Assembly: GCA_002632325.1 (NCBI GenBank)
Contig: NSJK01000001.1
Span: 124,001 to 188,000 of the forward strand
DNA: 64,000 nt
Direction of reading: 5' to 3'
Source of the DNA: Lysobacterales bacterium
Lineage (GTDB): Bacteria; Pseudomonadota; Gammaproteobacteria; Xanthomonadales; Rhodanobacteraceae
Each line of letters opens with the position of its first letter. Position 1 is the stretch's first letter. Both the position numbers and the translations under genes were made by a program. Under the pieces are notes generated by a model. It ran no database searches and was not told the origin of the DNA. It saw nothing but the letters and a program-made list of their open reading frames with translations. This document shows positions 1 to 10,931 of this stretch, one piece after another.

Positions 1-2808
1 CTGGAACCGCTCGGAGCGATCGCGATGCTCGCGCAAGCCTTGCCCGATGCGCTGCGACAATGGCTTTACCTTGCCCATCCGCGCGGCCGGCTCGAAACGG
101 CTGCGCTGCAATGGCGCGCGGCGGATGACTTCGATCTCGATGCCAGGGTGCGCGGTGCCGAGATCACCGCCGCGGGCGCGGTGCCCGGCGTGGCCGCGCT
201 CGATGCCGACCTGCTCGGCGATGCTCAGGCTACGTTGTTGCGGATTCCCGGTCAGCCGCTGCGCGTGAACGTGCCCAAGGTGTTTCGCTGGCCCTTCGAA
301 TTCACCAACGTGGGCGGAGACATCGACCTGCGCCGCACCGAATCCGGAGCCTGGCGCATCGAGACCGACCAACTGGCCTTCGATGCCGCCGACTATGGCG
401 GCGAACTGCGTGGTGGAATCGAGATCACACCGGGGCAACGGCCTTTCCTCGATCTGTACGCGCTGACTCATCATGCGCAGGTCGGTGCGGCCAAGCGCTT
501 CTGGCCGGTCAACGTGATGCCGCCGTCTGCGGTCGAGTGGCTCGATCGTGGCCTGGTCGACGGCAAGGTCGTCGATGGCCGCGTTGCGTTCCGCGGTGAT
601 CTTGCCGATTGGCCGTTCCACAACCAGGCCGGCTATTTCATCGCGCGCGCCGAAGTCGATGACACCACGCTGGTCTATCACCCGCAGTGGCCACGCGCGC
701 AGGGCATCCATGCGATCGCGCAGTTCATCAACGATGGCATGCAGGTCGATGCGCAGGCCGGCAAGACCATGGGCAATGCGATCCAGTCGGCGAGCGCGAC
801 GATCCCCGATTTCGGCGATGTCGTGCTTGATTTGCAGGTGAAGGCTGCGGGCAACGCCGCCAATCTGCTCAATTTCCTGCGCGACTCGCCGGTCGGGCGT
901 CGCTATGCCGAGCCGCTCAAGGATCTGCTCGTCGACGGCAAGTTCGATGGCGCCTTCAAGCTGGTGTTGCCGGTGCGCAGGATGGAGGAAATGTCCCTCG
1001 ACGGCAGCGCCGAGCTCACGGCGCGCAAGCTCGAGCAATTGCGCTATGACCAGCATTTCGTCGATGTCGGCGGCACGGTGCGTTTCAGTCAGAGTGGTCT
1101 CGCAGCCGATGGACTCGATGTCGGTTTCCGCGGTCGTCGCGCCAAACTCTCGATCGACGTCGGCAGCTTCGTGAGTGATCCGACCCAGGTATTCGAAGCG
1201 CGCCTGTCGGGACTGTTTCCGGCCAGCGAGGTATTCACCGACATGCCGGCGCTCGCGCCCGTCGTTGCGCACCTGCAAGGCGAGTCGGCGTGGAACGCCT
1301 TGGTCGCGGTGGCCGCGCCGCAGGCCAATGCCGAGGGCGCGGTGCGTCTGATGCTCGACAGCGATCTGGTCGGCACGGCGATCGATCTGCCGGCACCACT
1401 GGACAAACTCGCCGCATCGCGTTGGCCACTGCACATCGCGATGGATTTGCCCTACGCAGGGCGGCTCGCGCAGGTGCGATTGGCGGATCGCCTGGCGATC
1501 AGCGCGCAGTTGCCGGCCGCCGACAAGGCCTTGGCGGTGCGCCTTCACTTTGGCGCCGATGATGCCGCTGCACCACCGACTGCGGGCATCGTCGTCGACG
1601 GACACATCGGCCAACTCGATGCCGGCGGCTGGATCCGGGTGGTCTCCGCCGGACAGGCATCGGCCGGCGTGCTCGTGCAACAGATCGATATCCGTGCGGA
1701 TGAAACCCTGCTGGGCGGCCGCCAGTTCAAGGATGTTGGCCTGCGCATCGACAGCTCGCTGGAAGCGACGCGCGTCAATATCGACGGCACGGCGATCGCC
1801 GGGGAACTCGACTTCCCGCGGGGACTGGCCACGCAGGGCATCGTGGCACGACTGGTGCGCGTGCATTGGCCCGATGCGCCGCCCGGTGCGGCGGACACCA
1901 GCATGATGAGCGAGTTGGCGCCCGCGTCCCTGCCGCCGATCGATCTGGAGGTGAAGGACTTCCGGTTGGGTGATGCAAATTTCGGCGCGGCCAGATTCCG
2001 CAGTCATCCCGACGGCGGGCGAATGTTGGTCGATGCGATGGAAACGCAGTCGCCCAACGTGACCCTGCATGCGAGTGGCGAGTGGTCGGGCAGCGCCACG
2101 GCAAACAAGTCGCAGATGAAGATCTCGCTGCAGGCGCAGAACCTCGGGCAGATGATGGATGCGCTCGGCTACCCCGGCCTGATCGAAGGCGGCAAGACCG
2201 TCGCCACCATCGACGCGAGTTGGCCCGGACCACCCACGGCGTTCGCGCTGGCGAACCTCGATGGCAGTCTCGATATCGACATCGCCGAAGGCCGCATCCC
2301 CGATGCGCACCCCGGCGCAGGACGCATTTTCGGCCTGCTCTCGATCACCGAGATTCCGCGCCGCCTGAGTCTGGATTTCAGCGATTTCTTCCGCAGCGGC
2401 CTGAGCTTCAATTCGATCAAGGGCAAGTTCAATCTCGCCGATGGCAATGCCTACACCGATGGCCTGCATCTGGACAGTCCGGCGGCCGAGATCGTGCTCA
2501 CCGGCCGCACCGGTTTGCGCGCCAAGGACTATGACCAGCGTCTCGATGTGCATCCACGTGCCGGCGCGGCGCTGCCCCTGATCGGTGCGGCGGCAGGCGG
2601 TCCCGTCGGCGCAGCCGCCGGACTCGTCGTGCAGGGCATCCTCAACAAGCCGATCAGCAAGGCGGTGTCGCGGCAATACGTGGTCACCGGAAGTTGGGAC
2701 AAGCCACTGTTCACGCCCGTGGCGCAGGCTCGCCGCAAGGCGCCGACCGAGCGCGTCGAAAGCAAGGCGGGCGAGTCCAAGGCCAGGGCCGTGCCGAAGA
2801 AGTCCTGA
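1..2808 (+). CDS. yhdP: YhdP family AsmA-like protein, 5' truncated by window edge
   Basis: The reading frame is open from base 1, so the true start lies upstream; about 935 residues are present, while YhdP proteins usually have about 1,270. The protein is a long, beta-rich, low-cysteine chain typical of DUF3971/AsmA_2 proteins, with a C-terminal part (Gly-Gly-Pro-Val-Gly-Ala-Ala-Ala-Gly around residue 865) that matches the conserved end of the family, followed by a basic Lys-rich tail. Known YhdP is anchored in the inner membrane, spans the periplasm and helps move phospholipids to the outer membrane. The N-terminal anchor is not in view. tldD follows 76 bp downstream in the same direction, as in many gammaproteobacteria. 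Confidence 0.85.
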   Translation: MEPLGAIAMLAQALPDALRQWLYLAHPRGRLETAALQWRAADDFDLDARVRGAEITAAGAVPGVAALDADLLGDAQATLLRIPGQPLRVNVPKVFRWPFEFTNVGGDIDLRRTESGAWRIETDQLAFDAADYGGELRGGIEITPGQRPFLDLYALTHHAQVGAAKRFWPVNVMPPSAVEWLDRGLVDGKVVDGRVAFRGDLADWPFHNQAGYFIARAEVDDTTLVYHPQWPRAQGIHAIAQFINDGMQVDAQAGKTMGNAIQSASATIPDFGDVVLDLQVKAAGNAANLLNFLRDSPVGRRYAEPLKDLLVDGKFDGAFKLVLPVRRMEEMSLDGSAELTARKLEQLRYDQHFVDVGGTVRFSQSGLAADGLDVGFRGRRAKLSIDVGSFVSDPTQVFEARLSGLFPASEVFTDMPALAPVVAHLQGESAWNALVAVAAPQANAEGAVRLMLDSDLVGTAIDLPAPLDKLAASRWPLHIAMDLPYAGRLAQVRLADRLAISAQLPAADKALAVRLHFGADDAAAPPTAGIVVDGHIGQLDAGGWIRVVSAGQASAGVLVQQIDIRADETLLGGRQFKDVGLRIDSSLEATRVNIDGTAIAGELDFPRGLATQGIVARLVRVHWPDAPPGAADTSMMSELAPASLPPIDLEVKDFRLGDANFGAARFRSHPDGGRMLVDAMETQSPNVTLHASGEWSGSATANKSQMKISLQAQNLGQMMDALGYPGLIEGGKTVATIDASWPGPPTAFALANLDGSLDIDIAEGRIPDAHPGAGRIFGLLSITEIPRRLSLDFSDFFRSGLSFNSIKGKFNLADGNAYTDGLHLDSPAAEIVLTGRTGLRAKDYDQRLDVHPRAGAALPLIGAAAGGPVGAAAGLVVQGILNKPISKAVSRQYVVTGSWDKPLFTPVAQARRKAPTERVESKAGESKARAVPKKS

Positions 2809-2884
2809 AACCTTTGCCTTGTCGCTGCTTGTGGCGCAGCATGCGCGCCCCCATGTCCCCGTCACTCCCCGCAGATTTCCTTCC

Positions 2885-4324
2885 ATGTCCGATCTCATCC
2901 GCGTCGCCGAACATCAGTTGCTCAGTCCCGGCGGCTTGGTCACGGGCGATCTCGATTCGATTTTTTCCCGCGTGATGGGGCCGGCGATCGATGCCGCCGA
3001 TCTGTATTTCCAGCATTCGCGCAGCCAGTCCTGGGTGCTTGAAGATGGCATCGTCAAGGACGGCAGCCATGCCATCGAGCAGGGCGTGGGCGTGCGCGCG
3101 CTGTCGGGCGAGAAGGCCGGCTTCGCCTATTCCGACGAAATCGTGTTGCCGGCCTTGATCGAGGCGGCCGGCTCGGCGCGCGCGATCGCGCGCGCCGGCG
3201 CCAATGGCGTCGGCAAACCGCTGGCGGTGGCGACCACGCGCGCGCTGTACCCGCCGATCGATCCGATCGACACGCTCAGCAACGAACGCAAGATCGACGC
3301 GCTGCGCGAGGTTGATGCAATTTGCCGTGCCGCCGATCCGCGCATCAGGCAGGTGATCGTGAGCATTGCGGCCACGCTCGATACCGTGTTGATCGCGCAT
3401 TCCGATGGCACCCTCGCTGCCGACGTGCGGCCACTCGTGCGCATGAACGTACAGGTCATTGCCGAAGCCGACGGCCGCCGAGAATCGGGCAGTGCGGGCG
3501 GTGGCGGACGCTACGGGCTCGATGAACTGCTTGCCAATGGGCGCGCCAGGTCGTTTGCGCAGGAGGCCGTGCGCGCGGCCCTGGTCAATCTCGAAGCGGT
3601 GCCGGCGCCAGCAGGCAACATGACCGTCGTGCTCGGCCCGGGCTGGCCCGGCGTGCTGCTGCACGAGGCGATCGGCCATGGTTTCGAAGGCGACTTCAAT
3701 CGCAAGGGCACGTCGGCTTTTGCCGGCATGCTCGGCGAGCGCGTTGCCGCCGATGGCGTCACCGTGGTCGATGACGGCAGCCTTGCCGGCCGCCGTGGTT
3801 CCCTGTCGATCGACGATGAGGGCACCCCGAGCCAATGCACGGTGCTGGTCGAGAACGGCATCATGAAGGGCTACCTGCAGGACAAGCTCAATGCGCGCCT
3901 GATGGGCATGGCGCCGACCGGCAATGGCCGGCGCGAATCCTTCGCGCACCTGCCGATGCCGCGCATGACCAATACCTACATGCTGCCGGGCAAGCGGGAT
4001 CCGGGCGAGATCATCGCCTCGGTCGACAAGGGCCTGTACGCGGTCAATTTCGGCGGCGGCCAGGTCGACATCACCAATGGCAAGTTCACCTTCTCGGCGA
4101 GCGAGGCCTACCTGATCGAGAACGGCAAGGTCACGCGTCCGGTCAAGGGCGCGACCCTGATCGGTTCGGGCGCGGAAGTGCTCAAGCGGATATCGATGAT
4201 CGGCAACGACCTCAAGCTCGACGAAGGCGTGGGCGTGTGCGGCAAGGACGGCCAGAGCGTGCCGGTGGGCGTGGGTCAACCGACCCTGCGCATCGATGCG
4301 ATGACGGTGGGCGGCACCGCGTGA
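2885..4324 (+). CDS. tldD: Metalloprotease TldD
   Basis: The protein has 479 residues, the normal TldD length. It carries the zinc-protease motif HEAIGH at about residues 260-265, and ends with the conserved glycine-rich C-terminal half. TldD forms a heterodimer with TldE (PmbA), which degrades unfolded peptides, matures microcin B17 and removes the CcdA antitoxin in E. coli. The start is the ATG at 2885, where similarity to the family begins; the open frame extends upstream but only overlaps the yhdP tail. The partner pmbA lies 580 bp downstream, separated by the convergent yjgA, an arrangement common in this order. Confidence 0.96.
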   Translation: MSDLIRVAEHQLLSPGGLVTGDLDSIFSRVMGPAIDAADLYFQHSRSQSWVLEDGIVKDGSHAIEQGVGVRALSGEKAGFAYSDEIVLPALIEAAGSARAIARAGANGVGKPLAVATTRALYPPIDPIDTLSNERKIDALREVDAICRAADPRIRQVIVSIAATLDTVLIAHSDGTLAADVRPLVRMNVQVIAEADGRRESGSAGGGGRYGLDELLANGRARSFAQEAVRAALVNLEAVPAPAGNMTVVLGPGWPGVLLHEAIGHGFEGDFNRKGTSAFAGMLGERVAADGVTVVDDGSLAGRRGSLSIDDEGTPSQCTVLVENGIMKGYLQDKLNARLMGMAPTGNGRRESFAHLPMPRMTNTYMLPGKRDPGEIIASVDKGLYAVNFGGGQVDITNGKFTFSASEAYLIENGKVTRPVKGATLIGSGAEVLKRISMIGNDLKLDEGVGVCGKDGQSVPVGVGQPTLRIDAMTVGGTA

Positions 4325-4351
4325 ACCACTGCAACGCGGATCGCGCATCCG

Positions 4352-4879
4352 CTATGGCTGAGATGGGTTCTCGCGCAGGAAGCGGAACAGTTCGCGGAAC
4401 GCATGCGGCGGCTTGCCGGCCTTGCGTTCGGCGCAGGCATTGCGGATCAACTGGCGCAGTTGTTGGCGGTCGACGTCGGGATGCGTGGCGATGAATGCGC
4501 CCAGCGCTTCGTCACCGCCATCAAGCAGGCGCTCGCGCCATTGCTCGACCTGGTGCAGGGCAGCGGCATCGCGCATCGCTTGCGTGCGATCGTCGGCAAG
4601 CACGACGCGGATCGCGGCGAGTTCTTCCTCGCCGAGCTTGCGCATCTGCTTGGCGAGAAACTGGTTCTGGCGCTTGCGGGCAATGTGCGAGCTGACTGCG
4701 CGGGTACGTTCGACCTCGGCGCGAATGTCGTCGTTGAGCGGCACGCGCGCGAGCTGCGCCGGACTCATGCGTGCGAGCGCCTCGGCCATGTGCAGCACAT
4801 CGAGCGCGTCGCGGCGCAACTGGCTGCGACTGGGTGAATCGAACGCAGGCGCGTTCGTGTCGGAATCGGTATCGTGCAT
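4352..4879 (-). CDS. yjgA: DUF615 ribosome-associated protein YjgA (DarP)
   Basis: The 175-residue protein is highly charged and alpha-helical, with the DUF615 core (SQLRRDALDVLHMAEAL near residue 20, then RKRQNQFLAKQMRKL near residue 70). YjgA/DarP binds late 50S ribosomal precursors and promotes their maturation. The ATG at 4879 is chosen because family similarity starts just after it; it lies within a few bases of the divergent pmbA start, so the two genes share a very short or overlapping start region. The 3' end faces tldD with a 27-bp gap. The longer open frame upstream on this strand is a shadow of pmbA. Confidence 0.93.
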   Translation of the reverse strand: MHDTDSDTNAPAFDSPSRSQLRRDALDVLHMAEALARMSPAQLARVPLNDDIRAEVERTRAVSSHIARKRQNQFLAKQMRKLGEEELAAIRVVLADDRTQAMRDAAALHQVEQWRERLLDGGDEALGAFIATHPDVDRQQLRQLIRNACAERKAGKPPHAFRELFRFLRENPSQP

Positions 4880-4900
4880 CGGATTTTTCAGGAATCGACC

Positions 4901-6256
4901 GTGAATTTGCATCCCATCGACAAAGATACCAGCTCGGACGAGCTTGGCCGGCTCGCGCAGATCGCGCAAGACGTGGTTGCGCTGGCCAAGGCCAAGGGCG
5001 CGAGCGCTGCCGATGTCTCGGCCAGCATCGATCTGGGGCTGTCGGTTGGGGTGCGCCTGGGCGAAGTCGAAACGGTCGAGCGCACGCGCGATCGCGGCGT
5101 GTCGCTGAGCGTCTACTTCGGCAAGCGCAAGGGCTCGGCAACCACGGCCGACCTCGATCGCGGCTCGATCGAGCAGACCGTCGAACATGCCTGCGCGATT
5201 GCGCGCTATACCGAGGAAGATCCGGCCAACGGGCTCGCCGATCCCGACTTGCTGGCGCGCAATTTTCCCGATCTGGATCTGTGGCACCCCTGGGCGATCG
5301 AGCCCGAAGCCGCGATTGCGCTGGGGATCGAAATCGAGGAAGCCGGGCGCAGCTTCGATCCGCGCATCGGCAATTCCGATGGGGCGGCGGTGCAGGTGGG
5401 TGCCTCGATGATCGGCTATGCCAACTCCAACGGCTTCGTCGGCACGGAGCGTGGCACGCACCACTCCCTGTCGGTCGCGCTGATTGCCGAAGACGCGCAG
5501 GGCATGCAGCGGGACTACTGGTACGACACGGTGCGCTGCGCCGACGATTTCGCCTGTGCGCGCTCGATTGGAGAAAAGGCCGCGCAACGCACGCTCGCAC
5601 GGCTCGACGCACGGCGACTGTCCACACGGCAATGTCCGGTGCTGTTCGTGCCCGAAATTGCGCGTGGTTTCATCGGCCATTTCCTTTCGGCAGTGAGCGG
5701 CGGCGCGCTGTATCGCCGCGCGAGTTTCCTCGTCGATCACGTCGGCAAGAGCGTGTTTCCGCGCTGGATGCAGATCGTCGAGCGGCCCCACCTCCTGCGT
5801 GGTCATGGCTCGACCGTGTTCGACGGGGAAGGCGTCGCCACGCGCGACAGCGATCTGGTCACCGACGGCGTGCTTGCACGCTACATCCTCGGCAGCTATT
5901 CGGCGCGCAAGCTTGGCCTGCAATCGACCGGCAACGCGGGTGGCGTGCAGAACATCGTGGTCGCGCCGGGCAACGAGGACTTCAGCGCGCTGTTGCGGCG
6001 CATGGGTACCGGTCTGCTCGTCACCGAGCTGATGGGGCAGGGGGTCTCGCTGATCACCGGCGACTATTCGCGCGGCGCCAGTGGCTTCTGGGTCGAAAAT
6101 GGCGAAATCGCCTATCCGGTCGAGGAAATCACCATTGCCGGCAACTTGCGCGAGATGTACGCAAATCTCGTGGCGGTCGGCAATGACGTGGATCCGCGCT
6201 CGCACATCCTCACCGGTTCAATCCTGCTCGAACGCATGACCGTCGCCGGCGAATAA
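4901..6256 (+). CDS. pmbA: Metalloprotease subunit TldE/PmbA
   Basis: The protein has 451 residues from the GTG at 4901 and matches TldE over its whole length, including the conserved segment STGNAGGVQN and the C-terminal stretch VTELMGQGVSLITGDYSRGA. TldE lacks the HExxxH motif and serves as the non-catalytic half of the TldD/TldE heterodimer. GTG 4901 is preferred because an AGGAA ribosome site lies 7-8 bases before it; a GTG at 4874 would add nine residues and overlap the yjgA start. Both partner subunits are thus encoded within 3.4 kb. Confidence 0.94.
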   Translation: MNLHPIDKDTSSDELGRLAQIAQDVVALAKAKGASAADVSASIDLGLSVGVRLGEVETVERTRDRGVSLSVYFGKRKGSATTADLDRGSIEQTVEHACAIARYTEEDPANGLADPDLLARNFPDLDLWHPWAIEPEAAIALGIEIEEAGRSFDPRIGNSDGAAVQVGASMIGYANSNGFVGTERGTHHSLSVALIAEDAQGMQRDYWYDTVRCADDFACARSIGEKAAQRTLARLDARRLSTRQCPVLFVPEIARGFIGHFLSAVSGGALYRRASFLVDHVGKSVFPRWMQIVERPHLLRGHGSTVFDGEGVATRDSDLVTDGVLARYILGSYSARKLGLQSTGNAGGVQNIVVAPGNEDFSALLRRMGTGLLVTELMGQGVSLITGDYSRGASGFWVENGEIAYPVEEITIAGNLREMYANLVAVGNDVDPRSHILTGSILLERMTVAGE

Positions 6257-6331
6257 GTGCGTGACCTGCGGCCATTGACTGCGGCGCCAAGCAATGCATG
6301 ATGGCGGTGTCCATCACCAAGGAGTCAGGCC

Positions 6332-6745
6332 ATGAGTGAAATCGAGAACCTCACCGCAGCCCCGCCGCCGCCCGACATGAGTGCGCCGCCATCGAGCGAA
6401 GAACGCACCTGGGCGCTGATCGGGCATCTGTCGGCGCTCAGCGCCTTCGTCACCGGTTTCGGTGGCATCGTCGGGCCGCTGATCGTGTGGCTGATCAAGA
6501 AGGACACGCAGGCGTTTGCGGCCGATCAGGCCAAGGAAGCGCTCAACTTCAACATCACCGTGGCCCTGATCGGTGTTGCCCTGCTGATCTTCTCGATCGT
6601 CACCTTCGGCATCGGCCTGCTGCTGGCCTGGCCGGTCGGGATCGTGGTGTTTTTCGCCTGGTTGGTGCTCACGATACTGGCTGCGATCAAGGCCAACGAA
6701 GGCGTCGCGTATCGCTATCCCTTCACCTTGCGATTGGTGAAGTAG
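6332..6745 (+). CDS. DUF4870 domain-containing membrane protein
   Basis: This 137-residue protein starts with a short acidic, proline-rich tail (residues 1-22), followed by the DUF4870/Tic20-like core. Hydrophobic segments are at about 27-54, 73-92 and 93-119. The sequence ADQAKEALNFNI near residue 64 is the family signature. The family is widespread and its function is unknown; it is an inner-membrane protein by its segments. An AAGGAG ribosome site lies before ATG 6332. It stands alone between pmbA and a convergent patatin gene. Confidence 0.9.
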   Translation: MSEIENLTAAPPPPDMSAPPSSEERTWALIGHLSALSAFVTGFGGIVGPLIVWLIKKDTQAFAADQAKEALNFNITVALIGVALLIFSIVTFGIGLLLAWPVGIVVFFAWLVLTILAAIKANEGVAYRYPFTLRLVK

Positions 6746-6818
6746 GATCACACATCCACTCGGCATCCCGATGGGTCGAAAGCGCCCGGCGCTGCAATGG
6801 GCCGGGTGATCAAACTTC

Positions 6819-6841
6819 GCAAGGCAATGTTCTTGCCTTGC
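6819..6841. terminator. Hairpin between convergent genes
   Basis: A perfect 9-bp inverted repeat (GCAAGGCAA / TTGCCTTGC) with a 5-nt loop sits between the convergent DUF4870 and patatin genes. No long T run follows on either strand, so it may be a weak or Rho-assisted bidirectional terminator. Confidence 0.5.
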
Positions 6842-6845
6842 TCGA

Positions 6846-8720
6846 TCAGCGCTTGCTGCCATCCGAGACGCGTTTGCGTGAAGCCGTCGAACCGGCGGCC
6901 AGTCGCGCGCGCACGCGTTGGTGGGCACGTGCCTCGGGCCGTTCGGTCTTGCGCCGTTCGGCCATGAACTTGGCCAACGCATCGTGTGCATGGCGGTAGC
7001 TGCGCTCGACCAGTGCCTCGATCGCGTTCCAGTCGAACATGCGCACGCCCTGCACCGGCATCTGCAGATGGAGATCGGCCAGCTCGTCGTGCGTGTGCGG
7101 GCCGTTGTCGCGCGTCGCCGCGAAGCCGCCTGCGAGCAGCGCGAACAATGAAACCTGCGACGGATTGCTGTGTCGGTGCAGCAGGGCCTCGGGATCGGGG
7201 CCGATGACACCGGGGGCGTCCAGGCCACCGCCGGCGGCGACATCCGAGGCGATGATCGGTCCGCGTGCGAGGCCGTGCATGACATCGACCGGCAGGCAGT
7301 TTGCGATCGCGCCATCGGCGAGCAGATCACCATTCCAGACCACCGGCGGCGCGAGCCCGGGCACGCACATGCTGGTGCCGGTCCAGAAGGCGAGTGGGCC
7401 GAGGTCATGGATGTGCTGGCGTGCGCGCGTGAGATTGGTGCTGATGCAGAAGAACGGCACGCGCAGATCCTCGATGCGGGTTTCGCCGAAGATGTTGCGC
7501 AAGCGGCGCAGGAATTTGCGCCCGCGAATCAGCGAGACGCTGGGCCAGACGTAGTCGTTGAGATAGTTGCGATCGACGAAGGTCTCGCGGCCGATGGCGA
7601 GCATGTCGCGGCTGCTGGCGCCATGGGCATGCAGGGCGGCGAAGAATGCGCCCATGCTGGTGCCGCCGAGCAGATCGGCGCGGATGCCGAGTTCTTCCAT
7701 CGCGCGAATGAGCCCGATGTGCGCGAAGCCGCGTGCGCCGCCGCCGCCGAACACCACGCCCAGTCCATGACCGGTGAGCTGGCGGGCGACGGCGTCGTAG
7801 TCGGCCTGGACTTCCGGCCGCACGAAATAGTGCGCGCGTGCGCCCAGCACCGTGCGCCATTCGAGAACGCTGCCGGCCGGCGCGCCGTCGGGGCGCAGCA
7901 CCAAGAGGTCGACCGGCGTGCGCGGCGAGTGTTGGCGCAGCGTGCGCGCGAGCGCGATTGCCGGTTGGCGGCCTTCGGCGTTGACCACGACGATGACGCG
8001 ATCACATTGACGCAGGCAACGCTCGGCCCACTGTTCACTGGGTGCGTCGCTCCACAGCACCAAATGGCCGTTGCCCTGTTCGCGGCGACTGAGCCAGTCG
8101 TTGAGGATGCGGTGTTTTTCGCCGTCGCCAAACGGTGTCTGCGCCGCACGATCACCGAACTGCTTGTCGACATCGGCAGCGCCTATGCACTTGACCGCGC
8201 TGCCGGTGCTGCGAATGCCCTTGCACAGCCAATCCACGTGCAGACTCAGGCGCATGCCCAGTGGCGATCCGATCACTGCAATCGTGCGGTTGCCGCGCAC
8301 GGCATCGAGCAGGGCGCCGCGCGTACTGCGCCGGCTGCGGCGGGCGATCGTGCTGCACAAGGCGAGCAGCGCCGAAGGTTGGCGCGACACGGCATCGAGC
8401 AGCGCCGCGCGGTCGATCCGCAACAACACGGAGTCTCGCAGCGCGACCACGTCGGCGCCGCGCGTCTCGCCCGAAAGCATCGCCATCTCGCCGACCGGTT
8501 CACCGCGCCCGATCTCGCCGACGATCTGACCATCGGCATGCTGCGCCTGCAGGCGGCCGGTCACCACGACATAGAGAAAGTCCGGCAAGTCGCCTTCACG
8601 AAACAACACGCGGCCGCCGCGCAGTTCCTCGACGTCGAAACGTCGCGCAAGCGCATCGAGTGCTTCGGGCGTGATGCCGCGAAACAGCGGCGTGGCGGAA
8701 AGTACGGCTTTCTTGTCCAT
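6846..8720 (-). CDS. NTE-family patatin-like phospholipase with cyclic-nucleotide-binding domain
   Basis: The protein has 624 residues. The N-terminal 125 or so form a cyclic-nucleotide-binding/Crp-like sensor (FREGDLPDFLYVVVTGRL, then GEPVGEMAMLSGETRG). A linking region follows, then a patatin domain with the oxyanion motif GGGGARGFAHIG near residue 322, the nucleophile motif GTSMG (Ser355) and the partner DGA near residue 467. Neuropathy-target-esterase-type enzymes hydrolyse phospholipids or lysophospholipids at the membrane, and the sensor domain suggests ligand control. ATG 8720 is the start, because the sensor homology begins there; the upstream extension runs into the MITE-like element. 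The substrate cannot be read from the sequence. Confidence 0.9.
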   Translation of the reverse strand: MDKKAVLSATPLFRGITPEALDALARRFDVEELRGGRVLFREGDLPDFLYVVVTGRLQAQHADGQIVGEIGRGEPVGEMAMLSGETRGADVVALRDSVLLRIDRAALLDAVSRQPSALLALCSTIARRSRRSTRGALLDAVRGNRTIAVIGSPLGMRLSLHVDWLCKGIRSTGSAVKCIGAADVDKQFGDRAAQTPFGDGEKHRILNDWLSRREQGNGHLVLWSDAPSEQWAERCLRQCDRVIVVVNAEGRQPAIALARTLRQHSPRTPVDLLVLRPDGAPAGSVLEWRTVLGARAHYFVRPEVQADYDAVARQLTGHGLGVVFGGGGARGFAHIGLIRAMEELGIRADLLGGTSMGAFFAALHAHGASSRDMLAIGRETFVDRNYLNDYVWPSVSLIRGRKFLRRLRNIFGETRIEDLRVPFFCISTNLTRARQHIHDLGPLAFWTGTSMCVPGLAPPVVWNGDLLADGAIANCLPVDVMHGLARGPIIASDVAAGGGLDAPGVIGPDPEALLHRHSNPSQVSLFALLAGGFAATRDNGPHTHDELADLHLQMPVQGVRMFDWNAIEALVERSYRHAHDALAKFMAERRKTERPEARAHQRVRARLAAGSTASRKRVSDGSKR

Positions 8721-8750
8721 CCCGGATTCCCTGCGAGATGGTGAAAGCTT

Positions 8751-9038
8751 AAGGCAACGCTGATCAAGTAGCACAACCGTCATGGCGTCCAGAAGGTTCG
8801 CCAGTCGCGTTGTGCGGCGAAGGCAAGGCTGGCTGCCTTGGCGAGCCGCGCGGCGCGACTGGAGGGCTTTCTGGGCGCCACCCATTCGCAACAAGATCAA
8901 ACTGTTGGGCGACGCCTGTCTGCGCACAGCTCTTTGGCACGCAGCCTTGAAAGACGGCCAGTCTGTCTGCGGCAGCGCACCGCGATCTGCACGCAGACAG
9001 GGGTCGTGACGGTTGCGCTACTTGTTCAGCGTTGCCTT
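8751..9038. mobile_element. MITE-like element with 32-bp terminal inverted repeats
   Basis: Bases 8751-8782 and 9007-9038 are inverted copies of each other over 32 bp with two mismatches; each begins AAGGCAACGCTG. Inside are further nested inverted repeats: 8784-8809 pairs imperfectly with 8854-8879, and 8915-8924 pairs with 8992-9001. The interior has no credible ORF or transposase. Size (288 bp), long terminal repeats and lack of coding capacity fit a non-autonomous transposable element. No convincing target-site duplication is seen: the flanks are GCTT and GACA, or TTAA and TTGA if the ends are set two bases inward. It fills the gap between the patatin gene and sufE. Confidence 0.65.
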
Positions 9039-9103
9039 GACAGCCGCGCGCGCGAAATCGGATGCAGGGCAGCGCCCCGCTCTGGCCGGTTGATGCCGGC
9101 GTA

Positions 9104-9544
9104 TCAGGCTGCCGCTGCGCTGGCTGCCTGTTTGATCCGCGCGAGCATCGCGGCAAGCCCGTTCGAGCGCGTCGGCGAGAGGTGACGGGCGAGTCCGATG
9201 GCATCGATGAAGCGCGGCTCGGTGGCCAGAATCTCGGCGGCGGAGCGGCCCGAATACACGCGCAGCAGCAGGGCAATCAGACCAGAGACTATCGAGGAGT
9301 CGCTGATCGCGCGGAAGTGCAGACGCCGCGCATCGCCCTGCACATCGAGCCAGACCAGCGATTGGCAGCCGCTGACCTGACGCTCGTCGGTCTTGAGCGC
9401 GTCGGGATAGGGTGGCAACTTGCGGCCGAGATCGATCAGGTATTGGTAACGCTCGGTCCAGTCACCAAAGAACGCGAACTCCTCGGCGATCGCCTGCTGC
9501 GCGGCTTCGGCGCTGGAATCGGCTGACAAATCGATCTCATTCAC
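9104..9544 (-). CDS. sufE: Cysteine desulfuration protein SufE
   Basis: The protein has 146 residues and the SufE fold: [20 protein letters not shown] followed by the active cysteine (Cys60) and QSLVWL. SufE accepts persulfide sulfur from the cysteine desulfurase SufS for Fe-S cluster assembly. The start is GTG 9544; it overlaps the cysS stop by 8 bp, which suggests translational coupling. The nearby ATG at 9540 is out of frame. No suf operon is adjacent, so the pairing with cysS is a local arrangement; both products handle cysteine. Confidence 0.93.
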   Translation of the reverse strand: MNEIDLSADSSAEAAQQAIAEEFAFFGDWTERYQYLIDLGRKLPPYPDALKTDERQVSGCQSLVWLDVQGDARRLHFRAISDSSIVSGLIALLLRVYSGRSAAEILATEPRFIDAIGLARHLSPTRSNGLAAMLARIKQAASAAAA

Positions 9545-10931
9545 CGGTGGCCACCACTTTCCAGCGCGGGCCCTGCGCGGTGTCTTCGATGACGATGCCC
9601 TGCGCCAGCAGCTCGTCGCGGATCCGATCGGCGGTGGCGAAATCGCGCGCTTTCTTCGCGGCGACACGGGCGTCGACCTGACGCTGCACGGCTTGTTCAT
9701 CGACCGCGCTCGTGCCGACCGTCTGCTTGAACCAGGCTTCTGGCTCGTGCTGGAGGATGCCAAGCATGTCGGCGGCGCCGAGCAAGGCCGCCTTGGCGCT
9801 GCGCCGCGTCGCGGGTGTCGTCGCTGCGCGTGCAGCGGTGGCGAGGCCTGCGATCACCGCGAAGGCTTCGGGCGTGTTGAGGTCGTCGCACAGCGCCGCT
9901 TCGACCGCTGCGGGCAAAACGCGTTCGGCGGCGTCCACTTCGACATCGGTCATGTCGCGCAGCACGGTGTACCAGCCGTCGAGCGTCGCCCGGGCCTGCG
10001 CCAGCGCGGTGTCGGACCAATCGAGCGGCTGGCGGTAGTGCGCGCGCAGCAGCAGAAACCTCAGTACTTCGCCCGGATAACGATCGAGCAGGTCGTGCAG
10101 CACCAGCACGTTGCCCAACGATTTGGACATCTTGCGGCCATCGAAGGTGAGCATGCCGTTGTGCAGCCAGTAGCGCGCAAAGACCTTGCCGCCGTGCGCG
10201 CAGGTGCTTTGTGCAACCTCGTTTTCGTGGTGCGGAAACATCAGGTCGTTGCCGCCGGCATGGATGTCGATGGATTCGCCCAGATGGGCCGCTGCCATTG
10301 CCGAGCATTCGATGTGCCAGCCGGGACGGCCGCGACCCCACGGGCTGTCCCAGCCGGGCAGGTCGGGCGTAGAGGGCTTCCAGAGTACAAAATCGGCGGG
10401 ATTCTTCTTGTATGGAGCCACCTCGACTCGCGCGCCGGCAATCATGTCGTCGACCGAGCGACCCGACAGCGCGCCGTAGTCGGCAAAGCTCGCGACATCG
10501 AACAGCACGTGGCCTTCGGCGGCGTAGGCATGGCCGAGCGAGATCAGGCGCTCGCACATCGCGATGATCTGGCTGATATGCGCAGTTGCATGCGGCGTGA
10601 GGTCGGCTGGGTCGGCGCCCAATCGCGCCATGTCCTCGAAATAGGCCTTGGCATAGCGGCCGGTGATGGCGTCGATCGGCACGCCTGCGGCGGCGGCGGC
10701 GGCGTTGATCTTGTCGTCGACGTCGGTGATGTTGCGGGCATAGACCACCTGCGGATGGAGCCGGCGCAGCAGGCGCGCGAGCAGGCCGAACACCACCGGC
10801 GGCCGGGCATTGCCGATGTGCACGTAGTTGTAGACGGTCGGCCCGCAGACGTACATCGTCACGCGCTGCGGATCGAGCGGGACGAATTCTTCGACTCGGC
10901 GGGTCAGGCTGTTGTGCAGGCGCAGCGGCAT
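9537..10931 (-). CDS. cysS: Cysteinyl-tRNA synthetase
   Basis: The protein has 464 residues, the usual length. It is a class I aminoacyl-tRNA synthetase, with HIGN at residues 38-41, a zinc-binding Cys29 in [23 protein letters not shown] for the second zinc site, and KMSKS near residue 266. It charges tRNA-Cys with cysteine. ATG 10931 is chosen since MPLRLHNS is the normal N-terminus; the upstream extension is not conserved in type. The stop overlaps the sufE start by 8 bp, so the two genes form an operon. Confidence 0.97.
   Translation of the reverse strand: MPLRLHNSLTRRVEEFVPLDPQRVTMYVCGPTVYNYVHIGNARPPVVFGLLARLLRRLHPQVVYARNITDVDDKINAAAAAAGVPIDAITGRYAKAYFEDMARLGADPADLTPHATAHISQIIAMCERLISLGHAYAAEGHVLFDVASFADYGALSGRSVDDMIAGARVEVAPYKKNPADFVLWKPSTPDLPGWDSPWGRGRPGWHIECSAMAAAHLGESIDIHAGGNDLMFPHHENEVAQSTCAHGGKVFARYWLHNGMLTFDGRKMSKSLGNVLVLHDLLDRYPGEVLRFLLLRAHYRQPLDWSDTALAQARATLDGWYTVLRDMTDVEVDAAERVLPAAVEAALCDDLNTPEAFAVIAGLATAARAATTPATRRSAKAALLGAADMLGILQHEPEAWFKQTVGTSAVDEQAVQRQVDARVAAKKARDFATADRIRDELLAQGIVIEDTAQGPRWKVVATGE

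Noticed and set aside
2711..4348. A 545-codon open frame on the minus strand
   Set aside because: It is antisense to tldD, with no start signal and no family match.
6846..8927. Longer 693-residue form of the patatin gene
   Set aside because: The extra 69 N-terminal residues are encoded by the end of the MITE-like element; the sensor domain begins at ATG 8720.
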